A stretch of 64,000 nucleotides of DNA, taken from the NCBI RefSeq assembly GCF_033118175.1, contig NC_083701.1, positions 14,899,501-14,963,500 on the forward strand. The letters are read 5' to 3'. The position numbers were made by a program, and so were the translations under genes. Shown here one piece after another: positions 23,655 through 36,036 of the stretch. Source of the stretch: Dama dama (lineage: Eukaryota > Chordata > Mammalia > Artiodactyla > Cervidae). The first letter of the stretch is position 1. Each line of letters begins with the position of its first letter. Below the pieces are notes generated by a model that was not told the origin of the DNA, did not search any database, and saw only the letters and a program-made list of their open reading frames with translations.

Positions 23655-23850
23655 TCTCAAGAAGTGCTTGGGGCTGGTGCACTGGGAAGACCCAGAGGGA
23701 TGGGGTGGGGAGGGAGGTAGGAGGGGGGATCGGGATGGGGAATACATGTAAATCCATGGCTGATTCATGTCAATGTATGGCAAAAACCACTACAATATTG
23801 TAAAGTAATTAGCCTCCAACTAATAAAAATAAATGAAAAAAAAAAAAGAA
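23655..23850 (+). mobile_element. Ruminant L1 3' end
   Basis: The 3'UTR end of a ruminant L1 is present: 'ctggtgcactgggaagaccc', the G-rich tract, 'atccatggctgattcatgtc', 'aatgtatggcaaaaaccac' and an A-rich tail with 12 A. It is short and close to consensus. Confidence 0.88.
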
Positions 23851-24099
23851 TAACCTGGTCATTCCTGCTGTGGTGTTGACTGAGATTCAATACCCATGAA
23901 TCCCTGAAAATTTCAGATTCTCTTAGTTTTGGACAATTCCAGGGAGGATGACAGTTGTGAATAGGGACGACTGAAAAGGATGCAGGTGGGCTCCTGGGAA
24001 AGAGTCAATTCCATGTAATTCTACTGCAAATTGCGAGTTTCTTTCCTTGGCACTGATGATATGAAACTCCTAATACATGGCTGCCGTACTTCAAAACTT

Positions 24100-24252
24100 T
24101 ATAAATTTGTTCTTAAAAATCTACAATGTGTGACAACAGCTGTTAACAAAATTTATTGTGGTGTTCATTTCTCAATATATACAAATATCAAATTACTATA
24201 TAGTACACCTAAAACTAATATAATGTTACATGTCAGTTATATTACAATTTTT
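24100..24252 (+). mobile_element. Possible L1 3'UTR relic
   Basis: 'ttctcaatatatacaaatat' and 'gttacatgtcagttatatta' resemble the 3' end common to older L1M elements. The call rests on wording only. Confidence 0.4.
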
Positions 24253-24257
24253 ATATA

Positions 24258-24492
24258 CACAGTGGGGCCTTGAATAACACATAGTTTGGAGCAGTGACAC
24301 TGTGCAGCTGAGAATTTTCATGTAATTTATAGTCAGCCCTCTCTACACATGATACCTCTATACCTACGGTTCCCTATTTGTAGATGCAACCAACCTCAGA
24401 TCGTGTAGTAGTCATGGTATTTCCTACTGAAAACAATCTGGGTGTAAGTGGACCCATGAAGTTAAACTTGCATTGCTCAAGTGTCAAGGCAT
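24258..24492. mobile_element. Tigger-like (TcMar) non-autonomous DNA transposon
   Basis: Its left end, 'ggggccttgaataacacata', and right end, 'ttgcattgctcaagtgtcaa', are complementary-type termini. The interior has 'ggtgtaagtggacccatgaa' and 'gatgcaaccaacctcagat'. This pattern is typical of mammalian Tigger MITEs. Confidence 0.7.
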
Positions 24493-26109
24493 TTGTAATG
24501 TTCGGAAAAACAAAGGAAAGATGACATTAATTTCACTATAAGTTAAAGTGAAACTCATAGTGAAATTAAGGAATGAATTAAGGAAAGAATGAGGAGTTGG
24601 GACACTTTTACATTTAAAAAAATAAAGTTATTTGAGGATGATGATGTTTGGTTCCTCATTTTAATCCCAGTTCTTCAGCAGTGTAGGGAGTCTTAAGTGT
24701 AATACTAAGAAATTTGATTTTTTTTTTTTCTATCTAATGTAGAATTGTGGTTTGGTAGAAGAAAAAATGGACCTTGTAGTCATTTAAACTTTGATTTGAG
24801 AATCACTGGGGGAGGTGTCAAAAGGCATTTAATTATCATTAGTCTTAATGCCCTTGTTAAAAAGTGTAGCAGGCAAAGGTGTCAGATTATAGACTTGTTT
24901 TGTCAATAAGAAAATACTCAGACGTTTGGAAACATCCAGCATGAATCATGCAAATCTAAGGATTTCAATAAATGATAGCAATTCCATTCCTTGTTCTCTT
25001 TCTGCTTCCCTCATTTTCCCTTCTAATGGAACATCTTTAAAGATACTAAACAGAAATGTAATTAAGAAGACAATATCTTTTGGACTATCATAGACCCCAT
25101 CTTACTTGCTTCACCACCTCCATTCACTCAGCTTCTGTCACTATATCCCATCTCCTACTTCCAATATTCACTCCATATTCCATATTACCATATCAGAGAT
25201 GGTATATGGTTATCCTAGCGATAGAATGAGGATGCATTAGACTTAGGGTCCTGTTTATGAATCTAAGTAATAACAGATTATAGAAAATAAGCTTTAATTA
25301 GAACTTCAGGGACAGTCAGGTGTGAAAGAGACAGGCATTAATTGGGTAGAAAATGACCTGTATGAGTCTTAAAATCATGTCAAACTTGAGATCTTGGTTT
25401 AAATATCTTATTTCACTGAGTGGGTAACTGAAACCCAAAGGTCAGGCCAGGATTCAAACTCAGATTGCTAAATCAGGAGCACACTCATTTACACAGTTGT
25501 TTTACCACGTGATGCTGGACCACCAGGGCAAGTGATGCGGGTGCCCCACAGGTGCTGGTTTCAGTTAAGCCTGAAACCAAATGTACAAAATCTGGAGCAG
25601 CTCTCCCAAAGTTAGAGAAGTACTCAGTGAAAGTCATGTGTGAAATAAGTTGTTTTCCTCTTCCACCTGCTTATATTCTCTGCACGACTTCTTTAAATGT
25701 TCTACTTTTATCATATTCTGTGCTGTTTGTGAACAATTTTGTGATGGGTATAACCTCATTTTATTCACTAACTGATAGTCACTAATTCATCCTTCACGTT
25801 TACAAATCACTTTATGCTGTTTCTGAATTGCCATATTATCTTCCACTGGAGTTGAGGCCTGAGTTTTCCTACAAGTTTCACAAACAAACCACTCTGCTAT
25901 ATGAGCAGAGACTGACTGAATTCTGATTGATCAAGTCACCTGTGGTTTGAGAGGCAGAAAACATATGGATCTCGTGTGCTCTGTAGACCATCTAACAGCT
26001 TTTATGTGTTTCACATGAATATTTGGCAATGTGTTTTTTTAACAGATTCTGCGATCCAATACACTTATAAACAACATCTTCCCTTAGGGTGACCAAGGCA
26101 GGAAAAGAG
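24493..26109. other. Unassigned DNA
   Basis: No genes are seen. A 13 bp inverted repeat with a 17 base spacer lies at 24,527-24,569. A short reverse MIR-like piece may lie at 25,385-25,530 ('ggccaggattcaaactcaga'). Confidence 0.45.
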
Positions 26110-26365
26110 AAATTGAGACTTTTGTTAAAGACTACTTGGTTACAAGTTTTAGCTCTACCCCTTGCTAACAGCTAGCTCTAGACAAATCACTAGTATTTCT
26201 AAGCCTCAGTTGCCTCATCTGGACATGATAATTGTACCTACCTCCTAGGGATTTTTTTCAGAATCAAATCTGATAATGCATGTCAAATACTTAATGTAGT
26301 CCCTGGTTTATCTAAGCATTTCACAAACATTGGCTATCATCATCATCATCATTATAATAAGTGGC
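26110..26365 (+). mobile_element. MIR SINE
   Basis: The MIR order is complete: 'ctaccccttgctaacagct', 'cctcagttgcctcatctgga', 'gtacctacctcctaggga' and 'catttcacaaacattggcta', ending in (ATC)n. Confidence 0.8.
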
Positions 26366-27959
26366 TAAAATCCATATTTCTTTTTATTATGCCAGTTACA
26401 AGTCTGCACTTATAAAGGTGAAATAGGAACATAAAATTTTGCAATGATGAAATGCCTCAAATTTACATGTAAGCCAGGGAGGTGTTCACTGCAGTCTGAT
26501 TTGAAAATTTTGCATATGTAGTGGTTTTCTCTCATGGTGGCAAGTCTTGTAGCTTAGTTCATTTAGCACTGATTTTCAGTTATACTCTCCTCCACCATAG
26601 GAGGTAAGAGAACTAAATTTTTATTTTCCCTGCCAGTTGATGAAATTGAAATAGAAGACTTCTAGGAAGATCTTCGTTTTCTAAATAAAAAAGCAAAAGA
26701 ATAGGCCCTCTTAAAGTCCAGGTCTTGGTTTTTAAAGCCAGTATCCAGTAAGAGGCCAGAGCTCCTTAGGTAAAGGGCTTATTCTAGGACTGACACAGGG
26801 AATACACAAGATAAGCTGGGAGCATCTTGTGCCAGAAAGTAAGGAAGCGCTCAAAACAACAGCAAGTCAGGGTTGGGGGGAGTGTGTCAAAGGGGCATAG
26901 GAACTGACTGAAGGAGCTCACTCCAATAGCCAAAGCAAAAACAATTGGAGAAAAAAAGGAAACAAAGTAGAATTGGACTCTAACCCAAAGCATCAGATAA
27001 ATGTCCATAGACCTATATGAATATTAATAAAGCCTTCACAATACAAACAAATGGGAGAAAAGAGACAATTCTCTTAGGCAGAATCCCAAATAATGCCACT
27101 TAAGTTTTCAGAGATAGGCTTTCATTCCATAAGTATATACATATATTATTATTATTATTCATGACAGTAACCATGATGCAGCCCTGAGATTGGCCCAGCT
27201 CAGCCTAGTTCTCATGTTGAATCTGTCTGCTCCACCAAAGCACAGTCGCAGAGCCATTTCTCTCCATACTTCCTCCATGCATCCATGACCAGGGCCCACC
27301 CTCTCTCTTATGGATGAAGAAGAAATCAAGGACAGTGAGTGTGGTTTCACAGAGTAAATTGGGCAAGGGCCAAGCAAAGGTTAAGGGAGACATGGATATT
27401 CACCCAGCTGAAGAGTCCACAGGCAAATCCTGGCTGTGCTTTGGACACTAATGAAAGTATCGTGACCAAGCCCCTCAAGATGGGACAAGAACAGTGCTCA
27501 CTCGGAAGAAGTTGAGTCTCCCTGGAATATTGATTCCACTCATGCTATAGAGTGCTTCCAGTTCTGGTACCTCATTTAGGGTCACACAGTTCCTTCCACC
27601 TTTGCACATTTTCTGTTCTCCCTTCCACTCAACAAAGCCTAGAGAAATTATTTTCTCATCTCATTGATGGAAACCCTCCCTATCTTCATATATTCTAACA
27701 CTGTTGTAAATGCCGTGAATTATTTCTATTGACTACCAGTATTTAGGATTTTGAATCTCAAAACCATTGTTCTTCTGTCATGTCCTTTATCCAAGACACT
27801 TAATAAACAGCCTAGCTTAAAGAGAAACAAGTGTTGATAGAACTGGAAATAAAAGCATGATCAGAAATATCCGCTTCAATCTCTCTCTCTTTCCTCTTTT
27901 CCTCCCTCCAGCCCTTTGAAGCATTTATATAGTCCAAAGATCATAATGCAAGATAGAAA
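26366..27959. other. Unassigned DNA
   Basis: I recognise no gene. Part of 27,570-27,760 is C/T-rich and vaguely L2-like. A short (ATT)n run lies at 27,143-27,158. Confidence 0.45.
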
Positions 27960-28400
27960 GTTCCAGGTGCCTCAAGGCATGTACAGGGGAGATGGGGAGG
28001 CAGATGACAGAGGGAGCATTTTCCGTTTTTAGATACACCTTGAAGGATGGGAATTTGAACACGCAGGACTTTGAAAAGTACATTCTTGGCAGAAAGAGCA
28101 GCCTGGAACTAGGGAGAGAGCAGGAGGTACCCGTTCATAGCAACCATGGCTTGGCCAGTTTGTCTGGGGCAAAGGCCTGATTATATAGGGCTTCAAATGT
28201 GAGACAAAGAGGTTTGGACTTTGCTGGACAGTGTTAGGACCTGCTGAAGGTGTCAGAGCAGAGGAGGAACACAATAGAAATGATGCTGTGTAAAATGTGC
28301 TATCAACTATCTAAAAGACAAGAATTGAAAATGGAAACAGCAAGAATGATTATTAACTATCAGGTGAGAAATTACAAGGGCCTAAACTAGGGCAATGGCC
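27960..28400 (-). mobile_element. L2 LINE relic, reverse
   Basis: Reverse L2 blocks are visible: 'tatagggcttcaaatgtgag', 'gaggtttggactttgctgga' and 'agagcagaggaggaacacaa'. Divergence is high. Confidence 0.6.
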
Positions 28401-28404
28401 ACCC

Positions 28405-28560
28405 GAGACAATATTACAAGTGTTTGCTCAGTGCTGAACACATAGCTTCAAGTTTTATCCAGATTGCTTTATTAAACCCTTATCATAAGACAATGAGTTA
28501 TATTATTATTACCCTACTTTACAGATAAAAAGACTGTAACTAAGGTTGAATGACAATCCT
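28405..28560 (-). mobile_element. MIR SINE, reverse
   Basis: 'tgctcagtgctgaacacata', 'ctactttacagataaaaaga' and 'ggttgaatgacaatccttgg' follow the MIR consensus in reverse. Confidence 0.72.
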
Positions 28561-28564
28561 TGGG

Positions 28565-29125
28565 ACAGTCCTGGGTGACACCACTTCCCTAGTGTAATTT
28601 TGAGGTAGCTACTCTCCCAGAGGGCCACCCATCAATTCATTTCCTCTGGGACGTGCCATTCCTCCATGTGGAGGTAGAATCTATTCAGCCTTCCTCTTTG
28701 GCCAACAGAATGTAGTGGTGACCCTTTGCCACTGTAGGCATCACTTTTGGGTTGACTTGCAGTTGTCACCTATGTGTTGTAAAATACTCATTTGTGCTGA
28801 AGTCCTGTCTCAGAACCGAGCCACCATGCTGTAAAATAGCCTTGCCACGCGGAGGCCACGTATATGTGCTTGGGTTGACAATTCAGTGGAACTCCTGTCA
28901 ACACCGAGCACCAGTTACCAGAGGTATGGGAGTATCATCTTGGACATTCAGCCCAGATGAATCTTCAGATGACAAAACCCCAGACAACAACCACACAAAA
29001 TATCACAAGTGAGAATTGTCCAGCCAATCCTGGACAACACAGAGAATCATGACAGCTACTTAATTTCTGTTTTAAATCTCTAAATTTTAGGGTGATATAT
29101 TCCATAGCAGTAGATAATAAAAGCA
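28565..29125 (+). mobile_element. MLT1-type MaLR LTR, forward
   Basis: The order matches MLT1 LTRs read forward: 'cctctttggccaacagaatg', 'atcttggacattcagcccag', 'cacagagaatcatgacagct' and the end 'agcagtagataataaa'. The subfamily is not assigned. Confidence 0.7.
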
Positions 29126-30289
29126 ATTCAGTGGTAACTCCTTTGCTCACTGTGGACAATGTATTGTATGGTTAACCTACGTATGGGAAGTACAAATAAC
29201 TGGTACAACCAGAACTCAAACCCAGTTAACGCTAGTTTCACTACCTAAGAAAGGAAATGAGGTAGGGGTGTAAATTTCCTGGGAACATAAGATGTTTTAT
29301 TAATCTTGTCACACTCCAGATTACCAGACATCTTGAAAGTGTTGAATGAAAAAATGTTTATTACAGTCAACTTCCCTTAGCTAGCTGGTAAGACGGTTGG
29401 GGAGACCATCCTCCACGTTCCTCTATAACACACTTTTGCAGAAAAATAAGCCAGTGGATACATTTATCAACTCACCACATGGTCCCATTACCTTTTCTTC
29501 AACCTAATCCTTAACCATTGTGGGGAGGGGAAGGGCAAGAAAAAAAGTACAGGATAAAACCTAGTATGAGGTTTTAGTAAACTCCAGGGTAGATTTTTTT
29601 GAAAGAGTGATGAATTTTTTTTTTCTGAAATAGAAATTATGCCAAGCTTTTATAATAATTCAGGCCTTCCTCAAGCACTTCTCTTATAAATTTTAACATT
29701 AGCATCCTTGGTGCAGCTTAACTGCAAGTAATGCTTTTTTTTTTTTTTTCCTTTAACTCTATTCTTTCTCCTAGAGCTCATTAAAAGCTCTCACTCCTCT
29801 AATGATTTCTGGGCCGCAAGTTAGACTTATTAGTGCGCAAGGAGCACGAGGTGCCTCAATGTCAGATCTATTTACCCGCCGGAAGTGCTGTTGCTGGTGA
29901 GGCATTTGTCTTCTGCAAGATGTGCTTAATTCCATTCTTCCTGATGGGAAACTGGCCTCCTGAATCCAAAACTATGTTTAGGCCCACCAAGCTTCAGCAT
30001 GGAGAACTGCACCCTGCAACATGAAACATCCCAATGTGTTTTTAACTGAAGGAGGGATTATTGATGTTGCCACAGGGACTTTCAACTGAGCAGGCATAGG
30101 CCTGTGTTTTATTTATCCACGTGTTTCCAGCACTTGTTACAGTGTCTGGAACCCATGTAACTGTCCAGTAAACATTCCTCTGCTTTAGCCTCACTTTCTT
30201 CCCTTCTTTCCAAGTAATCTATTACTATTTAATCAATGGTTGAAATTCCTTAATTTCACCTTTTTAATAATTCTCCAATCCAGCCCTTC
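29126..30289. other. Unassigned DNA
   Basis: There is no convincing gene. Weak MIR-like text lies near 29,190-29,260 and weak L2-tail text near 30,095-30,190. Confidence 0.4.
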
Positions 30290-30835
30290 TCAGCTCCATT
30301 TTCCTTCTTGTTACCAGGGTCCAGGCCACCATCCTCCCTAGACTGAAGTCTTGGACAGCTTTCTAATTAATATCCTCTTCCTCCATCCATTCTCCACATT
30401 GATGCCAAAGGAACGTGAATCATGCTGCTTACAGCACTTCAAGAACTCCCCTTTGTCCCTCTTAAAACAGAAAAAATTAAATCTAAAATCTTCACTATTC
30501 ATTCAAGGTCCTTTTTAATCTGGTCCCTCAATTATTTATTATGCTATTTCTTACTCAACATCTCTAGGCAAACTAAAGTCCAATCAAGCCAGAATCCTCA
30601 TTGCCAGAGAACTTTATGCACTTTCCTTTATTGTGTCACATTGCCTGATTCTTCCTGACCCTGGAGCCGTCTTCCTGCCATTTTGGCTTGCCAAAATTCT
30701 ACTATCTGTTTACGACCCAGTGAAAATGCTTTCAATATCCTCAAATTCTTTTCTACATCATCTTTCTTGATTAAATGAATTGCTCCCTCCTGCTTTCTTG
30801 CATTACCCTCTGTTTATTCTATTAACACCTAGCCA
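30290..30835 (+). mobile_element. L2 LINE relic
   Basis: The L2 order is kept: 'ggtccaggccaccatcctcc', 'caaaggaacgtgaatcatgc', 'gtcctttttaatctggtccc' and 'cattgcctgattcttcctga'. No frame survives. Confidence 0.72.
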
Positions 30836-30849
30836 GGATGCCATCTGGG

Positions 30850-31080
30850 TGAAAAGCCCAAATCTGGAGACTGCCTGCTAATTTGGAGCCCAGACTCTGC
30901 CACTTACTGGTCTGGTAAACTTGAACAAATTATTTTATCTGTCTTTCTCAGTTTCCTCATCTGTAAAATGGGAATAAGAACAGTATAAAATTGTAGGAGT
31001 GCTATGACAATTAAATGACTTAATTGTCTGATACAGTGAAAGTGTTCTGTAAGCATTTCTTCAAATTAAAAAAATAGCAA
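30850..31080 (+). mobile_element. MIR SINE
   Basis: 'agcccagactctgccactta', 'tcagtttcctcatctgtaaa' and 'atgggaataagaacagtata' make an almost complete MIR. Confidence 0.88.
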
Positions 31081-31120
31081 GTGAAGCAGTGGAACAGCAG
31101 TGAAATCTTAAATCACTGGT

Positions 31121-31712
31121 TCAGTTCAGTTCAGTTCAGTCACTCAGTCGTGTCCTACTCTTTGTGACCCCATGAATCGCAGCCCGCCGGGCCTCCCTGT
31201 CCATCACCAACTCCTGGAGTTCACTCAAACTCATGCCCATTGAGTCAGTGATGCCATCCAGCTATCTCATCCTCTGTCGTCCCCTTCTCCTCCTGCCCCC
31301 AATCCCTCCCAGCATCAGGGTCTTTTCCAATGAATCAACTCTTCACGTGAGGTGGCCAAAGTACTGGAGTTTCAGCTTCAGCATTAGTCCTTCCAATGAA
31401 CACCCAGGACTGATTTCCTTTAGGATGGACTGGTTGGATCTCCTTGCAGTCCAAGGGACTCTCAAGAGTCTTCTCCAACACCACAGTTCAAAAGCATCAA
31501 TTTTTCAGCACTCAGCTTTCTTCATAGTCCAACTCTCACATCCATACACGACCACTGGAAAAACCATACCCTTGACCAGATGGACCTTTGCTGGCAAAGT
31601 AATGTCTCTGCTTTTTAATATGCTATCCAGGTTGGTCATAACTTTCCTTCCAAGGAGTAAGCATCTTTTAATTTCATGACTGCAGTCACCATCTGCAGTG
31701 ATTTTGGGGTTC
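31121..31712 (-). mobile_element. BovB LINE 3' end, reverse
   Basis: It starts with the tail as 'ttcagttcagttcagttcag' and runs to 'gcagtgattttggggttctc', about 590 bases of the BovB 3' end. An antisense open stretch of 148 codons here is a shadow. I could not identify a TSD. It lies between two L2 pieces. Confidence 0.93.
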
Positions 31713-31724
31713 TCAAAATTTTCA

Positions 31725-31925
31725 TGTGCACAACAGCTCTTTCATTTCCATCTTCCTGACCAAAAGCAACCTAAGCAAACTCTGCTCAGATCTTGGATTT
31801 TTGCATCTCAGGGAATGGTACCACCAGGTTGCTCAGATCAGAAACTTAGCCTTTATCCTTGATTCCTCTCACTCACTTTCATCTACATCCACTATATCAG
31901 CTTGTGTCAGATGTTGGGTAAATGG
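31725..31925 (+). mobile_element. L2 LINE relic (internal block)
   Basis: 'gaaacttagcctttatcctt' and 'gattcctctcactcactttc' match the L2 'gtcatccttgactcctc' type block. It lies downstream of a more 3' part of L2 at 30,290, so the two are not a single collinear element. Confidence 0.5.
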
Positions 31926-32204
31926 TTTTGTTTTTTTGTTTTTTTTTTTTAAATGAAAAAATGCAGACTGTTATTGTGAGAGGTCCAGTGTGGGTCTCCA
32001 TTTGTAAGGGTACAAATGTTTAAATGATAAACATTTATGTATGTGTGTACACATACTCTCATCTTTCTGGATGGCTCCTCCTATCATTCCTACTTGGCTT
32101 TGAGGCACAGGGCTCCCTTCTGAGAGAGTCAAATTCCAGACTCTCTAGAGAGAGTCCCGCAACTCTGACATCCTTGCACCACTACAAGAAGGCTTAGACC
32201 ACTT

Positions 32205-32450
32205 TGTTTTTTTAATTGGAGGATAATCATTTTACAGTGTTGTGTTCATTTCTGCGGTACTACAGCGTGAATCAGCTATAAGAATACAAATATCCCCTTC
32301 CCCTGAAGCCTCTCTCCCACCTACCGGCTTCCATCCATCTAGGTCATCACAGAGCACCAAGCTGAATGCCCTGGGTTACAAAGCAGCTCCTCGCCAGCTA
32401 TCTATTTAATACATGGTAGTGTATACATGTCAGCGCTACTCTCTCAATGT
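32205..32450 (-). mobile_element. Ruminant L1 3'UTR, reverse
   Basis: 'aattggaggataatcatttt', 'acagtgttgtgttcatttct', 'aagcagctcctcgccagcta' and 'atggtagtgtatacatgtca' are typical. Confidence 0.8.
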
Positions 32451-34304
32451 GCCCCGCCTTCCTTCTCTTCTTTTATGCACAAGTTGGATTGCTTTTGAGC
32501 TCTCATATCTTGTCGCTTTATTCTTCCCACCTATCTCTCTTACTTTCCTCATCATTGGCATATGCACAAGTAATCTGTGTGGCCCTGAGGAGGATTCTCA
32601 ACTCTGGGAAAAGAGCTGACAGAGAAAGGTGCTTTAAAGCAATAATCTCCACCACTTTTTAGTCAAGCAAGCAATAAATGACTGCCGAGACTGATTAAAC
32701 GGCAAGTCAGGCAGAGGCCTGTAATCAGTCAGGAGTGCTCTCTATCTATCTGGATAATGCTGCCACAAAGACACAACAGTCTTCTGACTTCGCACCCCAC
32801 AGCTTCCCTCTCAAAGAGACCTGACAGACCTTAGACTGTAACCATTCACATTCAGAAGAGTCCACAGCAGCTACAACTTAAAAGTCAGAAAGCTAGAAAA
32901 GGGATTTTTTTTTTTTCTGATAATCATGAGGCCACATGGCAGGTACACTATTTCCAAGTTTGGGTTTTGTGTTTTTTTATGAGAAATAAAAAAAGATGCT
33001 AGAGCCTCTTTCAAATAGAAGTAAGTATGAGCAACATAGGAAATCTTAAATTTTCTAGCAACCACATTAAAAATAGTAAAAACACATGAGATGAGTTTTA
33101 ATCATATATTTTCCCTAATATATCAAAAATTATCATTTTCATTTATGATAAATATAAAATATTATTAGTGAAATACTTTACAGTCTGTCTTCATGCTCTT
33201 CAAAACCCAGTATCTAGCTCGTACTTATACTGCATCTCAGTTTGGATGTTAAATTTTAAACAGTTTAAGTGAAATTTAGTTCTACCAAAACTTCAGTTAT
33301 ATTTAATGGAAAAATAGTATAAGCTTTAACTAAAAGTAATTAAAATTAAGTAAAATTACAAATTTAGTTCATTGGTTATACTATTCACATTTCATTTGCT
33401 TAAAGCCATGAGTGACTTCATGTTAGCCAACATGTTAAACAACATGCTAGACAACACATCTTCATGTTAGAAAACACATCTCTAGGGATTAGGATATGGG
33501 TGTCACTCTTTCTATAGTATTTACAGGATCATAAAAAGTATCCAGTCCTCATTAAATGCTATTGACTGCTTATTAGCTAATAAAATTATAGCGAATCACT
33601 AAAACACCAAAGAAAAAAAAGAGATAAAATTCAGTATAAAAAAGAAAAGCAAGTTTGTTTTATCAATACATCTCATAAACTTGCCTTTCTCATTTGTGAA
33701 AAGAAGTAATAACTGCCTTGGCACCTCGCACATTATCTTTGGAGAATGATTCTCAAACAACCAGTTTAGAAAATGCTGCATGCTAATTCACCTTCCTGGA
33801 GATTCACAAGGCAGGTTAACATTATATTAACGTTTTTGTTCATGGATCAGATGTATAAAACATTCCTTATTTCAGACTGTAATCCCATCTTTGGTTTATA
33901 ATTATCTATCTTCTTTTTTTATTCTCCTTTTTAGCAATGTAAATATGGAAGCATAAGCCTAATACATAATCATTTAGTATACTAATATATTACAGAAAAA
34001 CCCAAATGAACATGTGGCCAACCCAATAGCTTACATTCTTCATCTAAGATAGTCATCATTCCAAATTTTAGGCTTGTTATTCCATTGCTTCCACTTGATA
34101 TAATTTTGTATCAAATATATATGTTGTTAAGAATGTGATATATAATTCATTATACACACACATATGGTCATGGTAGAGTCAGTTATCATGTCATACAAAA
34201 TCTTGAAACTTGCTAGACATTGAGTCAGATTCAAAACTCCATATCTCCTCATTCAATCCCTGGTCAAATCTTTATCATCTCCAAAGAAGCTGTTTCATCA
34301 TTCT
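32451..34304. other. Unassigned AT-rich DNA
   Basis: I recognise no gene or repeat. The 33,410-33,485 stretch has imperfect short repeats of 'catgttag' and 'acaacat'. Confidence 0.45.
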
Positions 34305-34700
34305 TCTAAATGTATTTTGCCTAACTCACCTACAGCCTTTGGGTTGCCTTTTAACTTTATGATAATATTTTTTGAAGCACAAAAGTTTTAATTTTGATAC
34401 AAGTCAAAGTATCTACTTTTCTTTTGTTAATTGTGCTTTTGGTCATATTTAAAAATCCATTGCCATATCTGAAGTCATGAAGTTTTACCCTTATGTTTCT
34501 TCTAAGAATTTCATAATTTTAGCTTTTACATTTAGGCTTTAGATTAATTTTGAGTTAATTTTTATATAATGTGAGATAAAGATCCAACTTTATTGTCTTG
34601 CATGTGACTATATCCATTTGTTCAAAAGACCATTCTTTCCCCACTGAACGATCTTGTCATTCTTGTCAAAAGTCAGTTGCTCATAGACACATTTCAGTCA
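34305..34700 (-). mobile_element. Old L1 ORF2/3' region, reverse
   Basis: 'cctttgggttgccttttaac', 'gaagcacaaaagttttaatt', 'aagatccaactttattgtct' and 'tgtgactatatccatttgtt' are reverse L1 phrases. Confidence 0.75.
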
Positions 34701-35209
34701 TGAGAAAGAGTAGACTGGCAGTTTTATCTAAATTATGGGAAAGAGCTGTTCTTTCCAGTAAGTGCTTTCCAGGAACAGAAAGGCTGGGGAATTTCTTAAC
34801 CATCACTCTTTTTAGGAACTCAGAGATCAGATAAAGTTTAGCATTGTAAATCCCCCTTTTTTGTTTACTATGAATGATTATAATAGGTCCCTAAGCAACT
34901 AAGAGACAATCATAAAACTCATGAGTGAGATGAAGCAAGATCTAATAAATAGTCTTTCTAGGGCTCTTGGTGGTGTTACTATAAAGTAAATTGAACCATC
35001 TTTTGAGAGGTTATCACACAGATCAGTTATTTTAGAATCCAGAAGTTCATGCACCTTAAACAGGAATGCCTGAAATGAAAAAGAGAAATATTAATATAAA
35101 AAGTTGAATTAAATTAAAAAAAAAAAAACACGGTAGTAACACTTGTGGGTCATAAGACTAGTGGATTCCAAGAGGCTGGTGGAAGAATATCTTTTGACTA
35201 AGCAGCATT
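34701..35209. other. Unassigned DNA
   Basis: Nothing recognised between the L1 relic and the retroviral LTR end. Confidence 0.4.
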
Positions 35210-35290
35210 GCTGTGGAAATAAATGAAAACCTCCCAAATGAGAATCAGCAAAGACTATTTATTCAGAGGTTGCTTTAACAAGGGAGTCAG
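35210..35290 (-). repeat. 3' LTR end (R/U5 part) of the ERV
   Basis: In plus-strand reading, 'gcaaagactatttattcaga' contains the complement of an AATAAA signal. The 60 bases around it align with 43,222-43,290 (shared 'tggaaa', 'aaatga.aa', 'tttattcagag'), as expected of paired LTRs. Confidence 0.55.
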
Positions 35291-36036
35291 TTACCATTAC
35301 TTAGATTCGCAGTATCTGAAGCAAACAGAAGCAGGCATTTGGGCTACAAAGGAAGTAGCACTCAGTATGGACACATGGAGATCTAGGAAAAAAGAACTAA
35401 TCAGATATGAGGTCAAAACCAAGTCTTACATCAGTTGGATTATACATTTAGATATCTATTATTCTATCATAATAGAGAATAATATTATGACAATGAAATT
35501 TAGTATTACATAATATCTGATCAATAGATTGTAATAATTGGTTCTTTTGCTTAGAGAGATGGATGCTGGTAAAGTCATTTACCAGTTGATTTTTTAAGTA
35601 TCATTTCCCCATATAGATTCAAGTAGAAACACTATCAGCTGTAGTTCCTTATGGTCTTATATGATCAAACTGAAATTGTCCAGAGGTGTTTATAATGAGA
35701 TGCAGTAATGGATGGTATGTTTAGCAGTCAATAAGACTGAAGGCAATGGCTCCTGTTTGAGAAAATCTAAGAACAGCATTGGAATAAGTATGTTCTGACC
35801 TAATAGTTATATAAGAAGGGAAAAAAGATTATGTGTATATGACAACCAAAGATCTATAGAAAATGAAGAGAATTATTATAAGCAGAAAGGTAAAAAACAA
35901 AACAGGAATCAGATAGAGATCTTAATCCAACATCTTGGGCAGAAGCTGTCTACTGTCTGAAGTCATCCACTGGTTCTGAAGATATTAGGTCAAGTTTCTT
36001 CTTCCAAAGATCAGCTGTCCATAAAATCCTATTAGG